From NCBI GenBank assembly GCA_049975325.1, contig JBNGDW010000036.1, positions 1 to 14,663 of the forward strand: a stretch of DNA of 14,663 bases, given 5' to 3'. Below the pieces are notes generated by a model. The model searched no databases. It worked only from the letters and a program-made list of their open reading frames with translations, and was not told where the DNA came from. Positions 1 to 8,475 of the stretch are shown piece by piece. Position 1 is the stretch's first letter; each line of letters opens with the position of its first letter. Made by a program: the position numbers and the translations under genes. The DNA comes from JBNGDW01 sp049975325. GTDB lineage: Bacteria; Cloacimonadota; Cloacimonadia; JGIOTU-2; JBNGDW01.

Positions 1-259
1 GTGGTATCCCAGGGAGCCCGGCTCCTGAACCAAGGTCAAGGATGGTTTTGCCGCTAAATTCGATTTCCATGATAGGGAGGATAGAATCTAAAAAATGGGT
101 GAGCCAGATTTTCTCTTCCGAGCGTCTTGAAATAAGATTTATTCGACGGTTCCACTCGAGAATTAATTTATGATATCTTTCAAAGATTTCTGTGGTAGCC
201 GCTTGTGGAAGGTTATTCTGCTTAAGGAACTCCTGAAATTCTTTTCTATATTTATCCAT
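1..259 (-). CDS. rsmG: 16S rRNA m7G527 methyltransferase RsmG (GidB), N-terminal part
   Basis: This gene runs off the left edge, so only about the first 86 residues are visible. The family transfers a methyl group from S-adenosylmethionine to N7 of G527 in 16S rRNA. Reading leftward from the ATG at 259, the protein shows the family's N-terminal helix with WNRRINLIS (about residues 36-44), a HFLDSIL segment, and the SAM-binding motif LDLGSGAGLPGIP at about residues 74-86. The start lies inside the end of mnmG (8-base overlap, ATGGATAA), so translation is probably coupled. It is the last visible gene of the minus-strand operon. In many bacteria parA and parB come next, but they would lie outside the window. 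Identity is firm from the motif and the neighbour. Confidence 0.93.
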   Translation of the reverse strand, partial: MDKYRKEFQEFLKQNNLPQAATTEIFERYHKLILEWNRRINLISRRSEEKIWLTHFLDSILPIMEIEFSGKTILDLGSGAGLPGIP

Positions 260-2075
260 AGATTGATTTAATCCTTACAAGCAAAGCAGATATATCTGCC
301 GAGGTTACCCCGGGTATACGGGCTGCCTGGCCGATAGAACGTGGTTTAAATTTTATGAGTTTTTCTCTTGCTTCATAGGCGATGGCTGAAAACCCCATAT
401 AGTCGAAGTCTTGTGGTATCTCTTTATCTTCCAGATGGCGGAATCTTTCTATCTCCTGCATTTGGCGCTTAAGGTAACCTTCATATTTAACTTCTAATGT
501 GATCTTATTTTTCACAGATTCAGTTAGGTCGTTTTCCATTGGGTAGCCGTATGTTGCAAGATCGTCGAAGGTAATTTCAGGCCGTTTTAGGAGATCGATC
601 ATTTTACAAGATTTCTTTTCATTAAGCCTTGCATTCATTTGCCGTAGTTTATGTAGTTCCCGCTTCTTTATTTCTTTGGCTTTTAGAAATTTTTGGAATC
701 TTTCTGAAGAAATCAAGCCAAGTTTATAACCGATAGGCATAAGTCGTTCGTCCGCATTATCTTGCCTAAGATGGAGGCGATATTCTGCTCTTGCTGTAAA
801 CATTCGATATGGCTCATCAACTCCCTTTGTGACAAGGTCGTCGATTAGCACTCCGATATAAGCCTCATCTCTGCCAAGGATTAAAGGTGGTTCTTGGTTC
901 AGTCTATTTACAGCATTGATTCCCGCAATAAGTCCCTGACCGGCAGCCTCTTCATATCCTGAGGTGCCATTGATCTGCCCAGCAAGAAAAAGTCCTTGAA
1001 TGTTTCTCGTTTCAAGGCTCGGAGTTATATATTCAGATGGGACACAATCATATTCGATTGCATAACCAAATCGGACTAGCTTAGCGTTTTGTAGTCCTCG
1101 AATAGAATGCACTATCTTTTCTTGAATATCCGGCGGGAAGCTTGTTGGCAAACCATTTGCATACATCTCGTATGTGTTTATTCCTTCAGGCTCGATAAAT
1201 ACTTGATGGTGATTTTTTTGGGGGAATTTTTTTATTTTATCTTCAATTGAAGGGCAATAACGAGCGCCTATGCCTGTTATATTTCCGCTAAAAAGCGATG
1301 ATTTTTTCAGGTTATCAGCGATAATTTTATGAGTTGTTGGATTGGTTGCCGTAAGGTAGCAGGAGACATAGTTTTTCGGCTTGATATCGGTATAATATGA
1401 AAACTTTGGAGGTGGCTCGTCAGGATACTGTTCCTCGAGTTCTGAAAAGTCAAGGGTTCTGCCATCAAGGCGGGGTGGAGTACCGGTTTTGAATCGAGCC
1501 AAACGAAAGCCACATTTTTCTAAAGAGTTGGATAATTTTCCCGCCGCGAATTCACCAGCGCGACCGGCTGAGAAATTCTTGAGGCCGATATGGATTCTCC
1601 CTCGCGGAAAAGTACCAGGTGCAAGTATCACCGTGCGAGCGAGATAATCTCCTTGGTATTGGGTGCGGACACCTTTGATTTTTCCATCTTCCACAAGCAG
1701 CTCTTCCACCATTGCTTCTTTTATTTCTAAATTATCCTGGTTTTCCACAATGTTACGCATTTCAATCTGGTAATTTGTTCTATCCGCTTGAGCGCGAGGT
1801 GCCCAGACAGCAGGACCTTTGCTTCGATTAAGCATGCGAAAGTGAATCCCGGCTTTATCAATCGCTTGCGCCATTATGCCACCAAGTGCATCTATTTCGC
1901 GCGTAATATGCCCTTTTGCAAGTCCACCTATAGATGGATTGCAAGACATCCTTCCTATGGACTCCAGTTTAATAGTGAGAAGAAGCGTATTTGCTCCTCT
2001 GCGGGAAGCTGCACAGGCAGCTTCGCATCCTGCATGTCCCGCTCCAACCACTATAACATCGTATACCTTATTCAT
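252..2075 (-). CDS. mnmG: tRNA uridine-5-carboxymethylaminomethyl modification enzyme MnmG (GidA)
   Basis: MnmG is the FAD- and NADH-dependent partner of MnmE. The complex builds the cmnm5 (or nm5) side chain on U34 of several tRNAs, using methylene-tetrahydrofolate. The 607-residue length is normal. The dinucleotide-binding motif GAGHAGCEAA is at residues 11-20. One of the two conserved active-site cysteines is C45 in RMSCNPSIGG, and the second is in the RYCPSIEDK segment. The C-terminal GQAARIPGVTSADISALL helical domain, which contacts MnmE, is present. The gene follows mnmE after 28 bases and overlaps rsmG by 8. The ATG at 2075 has only a weak upstream AAGG as ribosome-binding site. A parS-like palindrome fills most of the gap just upstream. 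Confidence 0.98.
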   Translation of the reverse strand: MNKVYDVIVVGAGHAGCEAACAASRRGANTLLLTIKLESIGRMSCNPSIGGLAKGHITREIDALGGIMAQAIDKAGIHFRMLNRSKGPAVWAPRAQADRTNYQIEMRNIVENQDNLEIKEAMVEELLVEDGKIKGVRTQYQGDYLARTVILAPGTFPRGRIHIGLKNFSAGRAGEFAAGKLSNSLEKCGFRLARFKTGTPPRLDGRTLDFSELEEQYPDEPPPKFSYYTDIKPKNYVSCYLTATNPTTHKIIADNLKKSSLFSGNITGIGARYCPSIEDKIKKFPQKNHHQVFIEPEGINTYEMYANGLPTSFPPDIQEKIVHSIRGLQNAKLVRFGYAIEYDCVPSEYITPSLETRNIQGLFLAGQINGTSGYEEAAGQGLIAGINAVNRLNQEPPLILGRDEAYIGVLIDDLVTKGVDEPYRMFTARAEYRLHLRQDNADERLMPIGYKLGLISSERFQKFLKAKEIKKRELHKLRQMNARLNEKKSCKMIDLLKRPEITFDDLATYGYPMENDLTESVKNKITLEVKYEGYLKRQMQEIERFRHLEDKEIPQDFDYMGFSAIAYEAREKLIKFKPRSIGQAARIPGVTSADISALLVRIKSIYG

Positions 2076-2086
2076 TTTGCCTTGTC

Positions 2087-2102
2087 TGTTTCATGTGAAA
2101 CA
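2087..2102. other. parS-like centromere site (ParB-binding palindrome)
   Basis: The plus strand reads TGTTTCATGTGAAACA. This matches the widely conserved chromosomal parS consensus TGTTTCACGTGAAACA at 15 of 16 positions and is palindromic apart from the central base step. It lies in the 28-base gap between the mnmE stop (2104-2106) and the mnmG start (2075), so it is not constrained by coding. parS sites cluster near the replication origin, and the mnmE-mnmG-rsmG gene order is commonly followed by parA-parB. The sequence match is direct observation. ParB binding is inferred. Confidence 0.75.
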
Positions 2103-2103
2103 T

Positions 2104-3450
2104 TTATTTGCCCACGCAAAATCTCTCAAATATTGAATTGATAATTTTATCACTTGTCACTTTCCCTATAATTTCTTCAAGTGCTTCGCTCGCATCACTC
2201 AAGTCAAAAGCTATAAATTCAATCCCTCTCTCCTGTTTTGCTGTCTTTATAGCCTGTGTTATCGCACATAGACTTCGCTTTGCAGCAGCAAGTTGACGTG
2301 TATTGGTTATCATCCCCTTATCTATATCATAATTTTTTAGATCGATTTTGGCGACTATTTTTTTCTTGAGCAAATCTATCCCAGCACCAGTAATTGCCGA
2401 GACAAACACGGTGTCATCCTGGTCAGTCTCCTCCCGTCCATCTACAAGATCGATTTTATTGAAAACTTTAATAATGTCTTTTTCAGGGCGGCTTATTCTT
2501 ACTGATTGCGGTTGAGTTTGGGTGATGTCAGAAACCCAAAGAATAAGATTTGCCTCCTCTGTAATCTTGAAGCTTCTTTCTATTCCTGCTTTTTCTAAAA
2601 TATCCTTACTTTCCTGTATTCCGGCAGTATCGAAAAGTTTAATCAGATAGCCCTCAAGGGCTATATCTTCCTCGATATAGTCTCGCGTGGTACCCGGAAT
2701 GTTTGTTACAATTGCCCTTTCGTTTTCTACGATTTTATTAAACAGGCTTGATTTACCAACATTTGGCTTGCCTGTAATTGCTACTTTATATCCTGTATTC
2801 AAAATCATTCCCTCATCCGCGGTTTTAATAAGCGACTTGAGTTCTCTTTTTGTTTTCTGTAATTTATTTACAATATACTCAGTAGTATGCGATTCAATTC
2901 CCTGATCAGAAAAATCTAGGTCTAATTCTAACTCACTACGAAGGTCGGTAATTTTATCCAAAATTTTCTTTATACTTTTATAAAGCTTGCCTTGCAGCTG
3001 GTTTATTGAAGCCTCCCGCGAATGATGTGTTTTCGCATTTACAAGATCAATTACTGCTTCTGCTTTTGTCAGGTCCATCTTATTATTTAGAAATGCTCGC
3101 AGGGTAAATTCCCCCTTTTTTGCCATACGGGCACCTCCGCGCAGCATCTGTTGAAGAATTTCATGCGTAACAAAGGAGCCACCATGGCAGGTAATCTCAA
3201 CCACATCTTCTCCAGTATAACTCCGTGGTGCAATAAAGGCTGAAACAAGTACTTCGTCAATAACTTCTTTCTTATTTGTTATTTTGCCAAAGTATATTGA
3301 GTGGGATTTGAAGTTTTTGGGATGTGTCTTGCCCTTGAAGGAGCGAGCAAGAATATCCCGGCTTTCCGGGCCGCTCATCCGAATAATCGCTATTCCACCT
3401 ATCCCTGGTGGGGTAGATATGGCTACGATAGTATCATTATTTTGCTGCAT
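2104..3450 (-). CDS. mnmE: tRNA modification GTPase MnmE (TrmE)
   Basis: MnmE is the GTPase partner of MnmG in wobble-uridine modification and binds the folate one-carbon donor through its N-terminal domain. At 448 residues it has the usual size. The N-terminal tetrahydrofolate-binding region (TPPGIGGIAIIRMSG, residues 13-27) is followed by a helical domain and the G domain: G1 GKPNVGKS (227-234), the GTTRD switch (253-257), DTAG (274-277) and NKID (331-334). The C-terminal FCVGK carries the conserved cysteine C445. Most relatives end in CIGK, so V for I is conservative. The gene overlaps the end of dxs by 14 bases, consistent with coupling in one operon. Confidence 0.98.
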   Translation of the reverse strand: MQQNNDTIVAISTPPGIGGIAIIRMSGPESRDILARSFKGKTHPKNFKSHSIYFGKITNKKEVIDEVLVSAFIAPRSYTGEDVVEITCHGGSFVTHEILQQMLRGGARMAKKGEFTLRAFLNNKMDLTKAEAVIDLVNAKTHHSREASINQLQGKLYKSIKKILDKITDLRSELELDLDFSDQGIESHTTEYIVNKLQKTKRELKSLIKTADEGMILNTGYKVAITGKPNVGKSSLFNKIVENERAIVTNIPGTTRDYIEEDIALEGYLIKLFDTAGIQESKDILEKAGIERSFKITEEANLILWVSDITQTQPQSVRISRPEKDIIKVFNKIDLVDGREETDQDDTVFVSAITGAGIDLLKKKIVAKIDLKNYDIDKGMITNTRQLAAAKRSLCAITQAIKTAKQERGIEFIAFDLSDASEALEEIIGKVTSDKIINSIFERFCVGK

Positions 3451-5323
3451 ATTCGCTTAAAATATAGTGGATAATATGGGAGGCATCGAGGCCAATGGAA
3501 CGATATAAAATATCCATTGCCCCATGCGGCACAAATTTGTCAGGTATGCCAAAGGCTTTTACCTTAATGTCCAATCCTTGTTCGTTAATACTTTCCAGCA
3601 CAGCGGAGCCGAATCCACCCCGTATAGCATTCTGTTCGATTGTTATGATATGTTTAACACCATTCTGGGCAAGGTTCTGAAACAGGGCATCGTCTATTGG
3701 TTTTAAAAAGCGTGCATTAACAAGATATGGATTAATATTCTTCTTTTTGAGACTCTTGTAGACTTCATAGCCGGTCTCAAAGGCTGTCCCTATTGTTATA
3801 ATTGCGAGATTGTCCCCATTGAATATAATTTCTGCCTTGCCATATGCTATTCTGGCACTACTGGGTAGGTCTTCGTAGTGATGTATTTTTCCGCGGGGAT
3901 AGCGGACAGCAACAGGTCCTTTGTCGTATCTATGCATGTATCTTAACATTTTTTTTAGTTCCTGACCATCCTTAGGAGCCATAACAGTCAAATTAGGGAT
4001 GCATCGAAGGTAAGAAAGGTCGAATGCTCCGTGGTGGGTAGGCCCATCCTCGCCAACTAAACCGCCCCTATCTATAGCAAATTTTACAGGCAGGTTTTGG
4101 AGTGCAACATCATGTATCAGTTGGTCATAGCCACGTTGAAGGAAAGTAGAATAAATTGCCAGAAATGGCTTCATTCCTGTTATAGCAAGTCCAGCGGCAA
4201 ATGTGACAGCATGCTGCTCCGCAATACCAACATCAAAAAATCTGTTAGGAAACTCTTTTGCAAATTCTGTTAGCCCTGTTCCATCAGTCATTGCAGCGGT
4301 AATAGCCACTACATTTTCATCTTTTGCGGCTATTTTTATGAGAGTATCCCCAAATAGTTCTGAATATGTAGGGGTTTTCTTTTTCCCTTTAATGTTATTC
4401 AGTTCACCAGTTTCATTATCAAAAGGAGGGACACCATGAAATTTTGTTGCATCCTTTTCTGCGAAAGGACATCCCTTCCCTTTTTGGGTTAATACATGAA
4501 TTACGCATGGAACTTCTACATGGTTTTTTACATTTGTGAATATCCTTGTCATGGTTGGAATATTATGACCATCTATTGGGCCGATATACTTAAAGCCAAG
4601 GTCTTCGAAAAAGGTACTCGGCAATACCATTTTCATCACACCCTCTTCAACTCTACGGACTCCATCGATAATACGAGCCCTCATGGGACTGGGCAGTGCT
4701 TGCACGGCATCCCAAACCTCTCTCTTGATCTTATTATACCTTTTCCCGGTAAGAATATTTGCCAGGTAGTGATGTATGCCGCCAACATTTTTTGATATGG
4801 ACATCGTATTATCGTTAAGAATTATTATTAGGTCCTTGCCGAGTCCGCCCGTGTTATCAAGGCCTTCGTAAGATTCACCCGCTGTCATCGCGCCATCACC
4901 AATTACTGCTACAACTTTTTCCTTTTTCTCCTGAAGCTCTTGTCCTAAGTATATACCTAATCCTGCTGATATAGAAGTACTACTATGCCCTACAGAGAAA
5001 GCGTCGTATTTACCTTCAAATATGTTGTTAAAACCGCTAATCCCTCCGTATTGCCGTAATGTATCAAATCTATCATTCCGTTCAGTCAGTATTTTATACG
5101 CATATGACTGATGTCCGACATCCCAAACGATGCGTTGCTTAAGCGGGTCAAAAACTTTTAATAAGGCAACAGTCAATTCAACTGTGCCGAGGCTTGGTGC
5201 CAGATGTCCACCAGTTTTTGAAGTTACATCAATGATCCGTTTGCGTATCTCCCTTGCTAATTCGGTTAATTCTGTATATGTTAAGCCTTTTACATCGTCT
5301 GGATTTTTTACTTTTTCTAACAT
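3437..5323 (-). CDS. dxs: 1-deoxy-D-xylulose-5-phosphate synthase
   Basis: Dxs condenses pyruvate with glyceraldehyde 3-phosphate, releasing CO2, to give DXP. This is the entry step of the MEP isoprenoid pathway and also feeds thiamine and pyridoxal synthesis. The 628-residue protein is full length. Thiamine-diphosphate binding is shown by GDGAMTAG (142-149) followed by NDNTMSIS (about 170-177). The second domain has the catalytic glutamate motif DVGIAEQHAVTFAAG and the DRGGLVGEDGPTHHG loop. The C-terminal transketolase-like domain is complete. The start lies 2 bases after the engB stop and the 3' end overlaps mnmE by 14 bases. Linkage to tRNA-modification genes looks like operon packing rather than pathway logic. 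Confidence 0.98.
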   Translation of the reverse strand: MLEKVKNPDDVKGLTYTELTELAREIRKRIIDVTSKTGGHLAPSLGTVELTVALLKVFDPLKQRIVWDVGHQSYAYKILTERNDRFDTLRQYGGISGFNNIFEGKYDAFSVGHSSTSISAGLGIYLGQELQEKKEKVVAVIGDGAMTAGESYEGLDNTGGLGKDLIIILNDNTMSISKNVGGIHHYLANILTGKRYNKIKREVWDAVQALPSPMRARIIDGVRRVEEGVMKMVLPSTFFEDLGFKYIGPIDGHNIPTMTRIFTNVKNHVEVPCVIHVLTQKGKGCPFAEKDATKFHGVPPFDNETGELNNIKGKKKTPTYSELFGDTLIKIAAKDENVVAITAAMTDGTGLTEFAKEFPNRFFDVGIAEQHAVTFAAGLAITGMKPFLAIYSTFLQRGYDQLIHDVALQNLPVKFAIDRGGLVGEDGPTHHGAFDLSYLRCIPNLTVMAPKDGQELKKMLRYMHRYDKGPVAVRYPRGKIHHYEDLPSSARIAYGKAEIIFNGDNLAIITIGTAFETGYEVYKSLKKKNINPYLVNARFLKPIDDALFQNLAQNGVKHIITIEQNAIRGGFGSAVLESINEQGLDIKVKAFGIPDKFVPHGAMDILYRSIGLDASHIIHYILSEYAAK

Positions 5324-5325
5324 TT

Positions 5326-5934
5326 TTACTCCAATACAAATTTGTGTGCCTGTTTTTCAATCCACTTAAGCACATTCTCCTGGCCTAATCTTGTTTTTGA
5401 AGAAAAGGCAGAGATATTATATTTTCCTTCTTCGAGCATCGTTATCTGGTTATATAGCCTGGTTTTTCCAATTTTATCACTCTTTGTTGCAACAATAAGA
5501 TAAGGCAAATTGTATGATTGAAGCCAACTTATAGCCTGGATATCTTTTTCGTCTAATGGGAATCGGATATCAACTACAATTATTGCGCCACAAAGCGAAG
5601 TGCGTTTCGAGATATACTTTTCTACAAGGAGTTGCCATTCTCTTCTTATTCTTTCTGATACTGCCGCATATCCATAACCTGGCAAATCAGCTATTATCAA
5701 AGATTTTTTATTCTGATCTCTATCATAAAAGATAACTTCATAAAGATTTATGGTTCGTGTTTTACCAGGGTTCTTACTAACATAAGCAAGATTTTTCCTG
5801 TTCAGCAGGGTATTAATTAAAGAAGATTTGCCCACATTTGAGCGACCCAAAAACATAATTTCAGGAGTATTCACTTTTGGCAACCCATTAAATTCAGCTG
5901 ATGTGGATATAAGCCGAGCGTCAAGCACCTTCAT
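5326..5934 (-). CDS. engB: Ribosome biogenesis GTPase YsxC/EngB
   Basis: EngB is a small essential GTPase that assists assembly of the large ribosomal subunit. The 202-residue length is typical. Motifs in order are G1 GRSNVGKSS (30-38), the switch I segment NPGKTRTIN, the G3 region DLPGYGYA that is diagnostic for EngB, TKSDK as G4, and an SSKT G5 near the C-terminus. It overlaps the end of queD by 14 bases and is followed by dxs after 2 bases. Nothing unusual is seen. Confidence 0.96.
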   Translation of the reverse strand: MKVLDARLISTSAEFNGLPKVNTPEIMFLGRSNVGKSSLINTLLNRKNLAYVSKNPGKTRTINLYEVIFYDRDQNKKSLIIADLPGYGYAAVSERIRREWQLLVEKYISKRTSLCGAIIVVDIRFPLDEKDIQAISWLQSYNLPYLIVATKSDKIGKTRLYNQITMLEEGKYNISAFSSKTRLGQENVLKWIEKQAHKFVLE

Positions 5935-6301
5935 CTGGTATGTATTTCACAGAATATTTTTCAGATTCCCAGACCTCAACTGCTTTAATTTTGCACTCCG
6001 TTGTTTCGAGCAGTGCCGACATCTTTTCAAAGATTACTTTTGCAACCAGTTCTGAGGTAGGATTTTTCCCACGAAATATTTCAAGTTCGTTAAGATAGGT
6101 ATGGTCAAATTCAGTAAGTACTTGTCTAAACTTTTGCTTTAGTTCTTTAAAATCGATTGCTAATCCCAGCGGCTGAAGCTTGCTGCATTGTACACCTAAC
6201 TTTACCCTCCAATTATGTCCATGGAGGCTTGCACATTCGCCTTCATAGCCCACAAGGCTGTGAGCCGCGCTAAAAGTATCAGTAATACTTAATATAAACA
6301 T
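5921..6301 (-). CDS. queD: 6-carboxytetrahydropterin synthase (QueD/PTPS family)
   Basis: QueD converts dihydroneopterin triphosphate to 6-carboxy-5,6,7,8-tetrahydropterin, the second step toward preQ0 and queuosine. The 126 residues carry the three zinc-ligand histidines H14 (FSAAHS), H27 and H29 (LHGHNW), and the presumed catalytic cysteine C23 (GECASLHGH). They also carry the G-x3-DFKELK segment, the DHTYLN motif and NPTSE. A separate 6-pyruvoyl-tetrahydropterin synthase role is possible for the superfamily, but the length and the C-x3-HGH arrangement fit QueD. It is the first gene of the minus-strand operon, with a candidate promoter just upstream. It overlaps engB by 14 bases. Confidence 0.92.
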   Translation of the reverse strand: MFILSITDTFSAAHSLVGYEGECASLHGHNWRVKLGVQCSKLQPLGLAIDFKELKQKFRQVLTEFDHTYLNELEIFRGKNPTSELVAKVIFEKMSALLETTECKIKAVEVWESEKYSVKYIPDEGA

Positions 6302-6350
6302 AACTTCTAATGTATTCCTTAGTTCGATTTCTTAAAGAGCATTGTATAAC

Positions 6351-6377
6351 TTTATACGAGCTCATTTTTTATGTCAA
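6351..6377 (-). promoter_or_regulatory. Candidate promoter of the queD-rsmG operon
   Basis: On the minus strand a perfect TTGACA (6377-6372) is followed after 15 bases by TATAAA (6356-6351), about 50 bases before the queD ATG. The spacer is shorter than the ideal 17, so strength is uncertain. Another -10-like TATACA (6348-6343) is too distant from this -35. No other good candidate lies between queD and the transposase gene. Confidence 0.45.
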
Positions 6378-6399
6378 AAATTTTAATTTTTATATTTTC

Positions 6400-6428
6400 T
6401 TGACAAACTAAGGTTGTTATAATAAAAT
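6400..6428 (+). promoter_or_regulatory. Candidate promoter ahead of the transposase remnant
   Basis: TTGACA (6400-6405) and TAAAAT (6423-6428) are separated by 17 bases, only 9 bases before the transposase ATG. A transcript from here would be nearly leaderless. A perfect AT-only inverted repeat, TTATAAT-AAA-ATTATAA (6417-6433), overlaps the -10 and could be an element-end or operator feature. No strong ribosome-binding site is visible. Confidence 0.35.
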
Positions 6429-6437
6429 TATAAAATC

Positions 6438-6593
6438 ATGGCAAGGTCTTTAAGAACAGAGTTTGAGAATGCCTTTTATCATGTGATGTCGAGAGGGAAT
6501 GAGGGAAGGAAGATTTTTAAAGGTAATAGAGACATTTCAATAAAAAACACAGACGGGCAGGGCATCTTTTGCAAGGCAGATATAAAGCAATAA
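6438..6593 (+). pseudogene. Y1 (REP-associated-type) transposase, N-terminal remnant
   Basis: The ATG at 6438 begins a typical Y1_Tnp N-terminus, with MARSLRTEF, FYHVMSRGNE and GRKIFKGNRD. Family similarity stops at about 6532. The sequence then jumps to a part normally some 75-80 codons downstream and continues out of frame to a TAA at 6591-6593. The missing piece is the one that carries the HUH metal-binding motif, usually read as NHYHLL in this family. The protein therefore cannot perform single-strand cleavage. The rest of the gene is open in another frame from about 6533 to 7246. Confidence 0.85.
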
Positions 6594-7246
6594 TTGTGGA
6601 TAGGGAATCCTACCTTCTGGAATTATCCCGATATATTCATCTTAATCCTGTAAGGGCAGGGATAGTAGAAAGACCAGAGAAATATAAGTGGAGTAGTTAT
6701 AGATATTATGCTGGGTCATCAGACGTATTTCCTCGATGGTTAGATATAGAGTGGATAAATGAAAGGTTTGGTTCTACAATGTCCCGGGCTCTTAAAAAAT
6801 ATTGTGAATTTGTAGAAGATGGGCTGTCTCGCAAGCTACCAAATCCCTTTGAATCTGTTGTTGGAGGTATAGTTCTTGGAAACCGAGGATTTTTTGAAAA
6901 GATAAAGCAGAGAATAAAAGGAACCCTTTTGGTAGATCAAGAAGTACCTGCAAGTAAGCATCTTGTAACACACCTTAGTTTGGAAGATCTAACAGAAGTT
7001 ATTTCATCCTATTTTAACATTACTGTTCAAGAGATAAGAGAAAGACAATATAGATCTTTGCCCCGCAGAGTGGCAATATACCTTGCAAGGAAATATACAG
7101 GTATTTCACTAAAGGAACTTGGTCATTACTTTGGGATAGGTTATACAGCCATATCCGAGACTACAAGAGCTGTAAAGATGCATAGGAGAGCCCAAAAATC
7201 TATTGAGGAGATAAGAGAACTAATATTACAACAATATGAAATTTGA
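6533..7246 (+). pseudogene. Y1 transposase remnant: C-terminal part with DnaA-like helix-turn-helix
   Basis: This is the displaced remainder of the gene starting at 6438. In this frame the sequence resumes with FNKKHRRAGHLLQGRYKA and continues with SRYIHLNPVRAG, whose tyrosine is probably the catalytic one, and WSSYRYY. After about 100 residues comes a C-terminal domain containing RRVAIYLARKYTGISLKELGHYFG, resembling the DnaA C-terminal helix-turn-helix found in one subgroup of these transposases. A TAG at 6527-6529 closes the frame upstream. A TTG at 6569 would be a start in principle, but has no visible ribosome site. The 3' end faces the end of the DUF5916 remnant and overlaps its reading frame, so insertion probably truncated that gene. 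Confidence 0.85.
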
Positions 7247-8236
7247 AGACCTGACCCTATGTTCCCCATTATCCGAAAGCACAACTGGTTTTGAATTATC
7301 GCTCCAGAAACTAACAGATGCTTGATAATATTCATACCACCTATCTATTTCGTAACTTCTACCCTTATAGAAGTCTGAGGATAGTCCGCAATTATTCTTG
7401 AAAGTAGAGTAGAACCAGGTACTTATCCAATATCCCCAGTCAGGTTCACCTACATCTTTTATTGCTCCTCTGCCAATTCCTGTGCTAAGGCTATAAAATG
7501 GGCCTATATTGAAAAATCTGGGTCCTACACCCAGAGAATAGTTTGTACGTCCTTTCCAAGGGGCATAGCCAATTCTATCAATATTAAAATTCTCATCATA
7601 GTTCTCGTACTTACTTTGTACAATGAACTTTCTTGCATTCCAGTCAAGTTTTAAAAGCTCTGCGTATCCTCTTTCTTTAGCAACCTGTGACATAATCTGT
7701 ATCTCTCGGGTTCTAAATGTGCCATCTATACCTAATACACCTTGAGTGTTATCTTCATTTCTTGCTTCAGAATAAAGAACTCCGATATCAGAATTTTCAA
7801 GCACTCCAAGTTTTATCCTTCCAACAGAATAGAGACCTTTAGGTTCAGTTGAAGCCTCATCTGTATATGCGGAAAGAAATCCAAATTTAAGCCTTTGATA
7901 AGAGCCAGTATATTTTACGCCACCTATTATGGAGACTTCTTTGCCTGTATATAGTCTTTTTCCAATCCTGCGGGAATAAAACAGTTTAATAGGAGTATCA
8001 AACATTTCTCTTTCTTCAATAAAGAAAGGTCTACGTTCATTAAGATAGATTTCGTATTTTGAAAGATTTATAGTATAAGGATCTGCCTCGATCTGTGCAA
8101 AATCAGGACATGCAGTTAACGTAAGACGGGAAGAAGATGTAATCCCCCATTTAATATCAAGCCCTATTTCAGGACCGATAGCATCGTTCTCAACCCTTCC
8201 AAGAGCCGAACAACCCTTATATCCACCTTCTCTGGC
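7226..8236 (-). pseudogene. DUF5916 family protein, C-terminal remnant
   Basis: Proteins of this family join an N-terminal CBM9-like domain to a DUF5916 beta-rich domain and are probably envelope proteins. Their function is not established. This frame holds the DUF5916 signature: GLDIKWGIT, then CPDFAQIEADP, INLSKYEIYLNERRPFFIEE and LFYSRRIG. These match the conserved NPDFSQVEAD / ERRPFFLEG / FYSRRIG pattern. Similarity starts near CSALGRVEND (about 8212). The open frame reaches back only to a TGA at 8239-8237, and the N-terminal part lies in another frame. The 3' end is also abnormal: the stop at 7226 is reached by reading antisense through the end of the transposase remnant. The real C-terminus was therefore lost, probably near 7250-7290. 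Confidence 0.8.
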
Positions 8237-8475
8237 TCATTATCAAAACGTTGAAAAATAATAAATATGTCCTCTTCGTTATACCCTATATAAACTTTTG
8301 TTGTTTCTGTGACATCTTTTTCTTCATTAGGGAACCATTGATTGGCTGTGTAGATGGGATTAATCGAATTCCAGCTATCTTCGATATGTCCGTCTATAAT
8401 GGGTGCTTCGCGTAGACTTATTATTTTTATCTCCTCAGCAAGGTTAAGCATCAAGAGTATGAATAACGAGCTCAT
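8164..8475 (-). pseudogene. CBM9/DUF5916 family protein, N-terminal remnant
   Basis: This is the 5' part of the same broken gene. The best start is the ATG at 8475, with GGAGG (8486-8482) six bases upstream; a GTG at 8478 is less likely. A short hydrophobic segment (SSLFILLMLNLA) looks like a signal peptide. The CBM9-like opening follows: REAPIIDGHIEDSWNSI, TTKVYIGYNEEDIFIIF and FDNEPEKVDI. After that the sequence jumps directly to the DUF5916 domain in a different frame and stops at TAG 8166-8164. The remainder of the CBM9 domain and the linker, roughly 160-200 codons in typical relatives, is missing. Confidence 0.78.

Noticed and set aside
251..259. TTATCCATA as a DnaA box near the possible origin
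   Set aside because: It is one base from the consensus, but isolated and lies in the mnmG/rsmG overlap. No cluster of boxes or AT-rich unwinding region is seen.
4203..4795. Plus-strand open frames opposite dxs (78 and 99 codons)
   Set aside because: They are antisense to a fully conserved gene, have no ribosome-binding site and show no recognisable domain.
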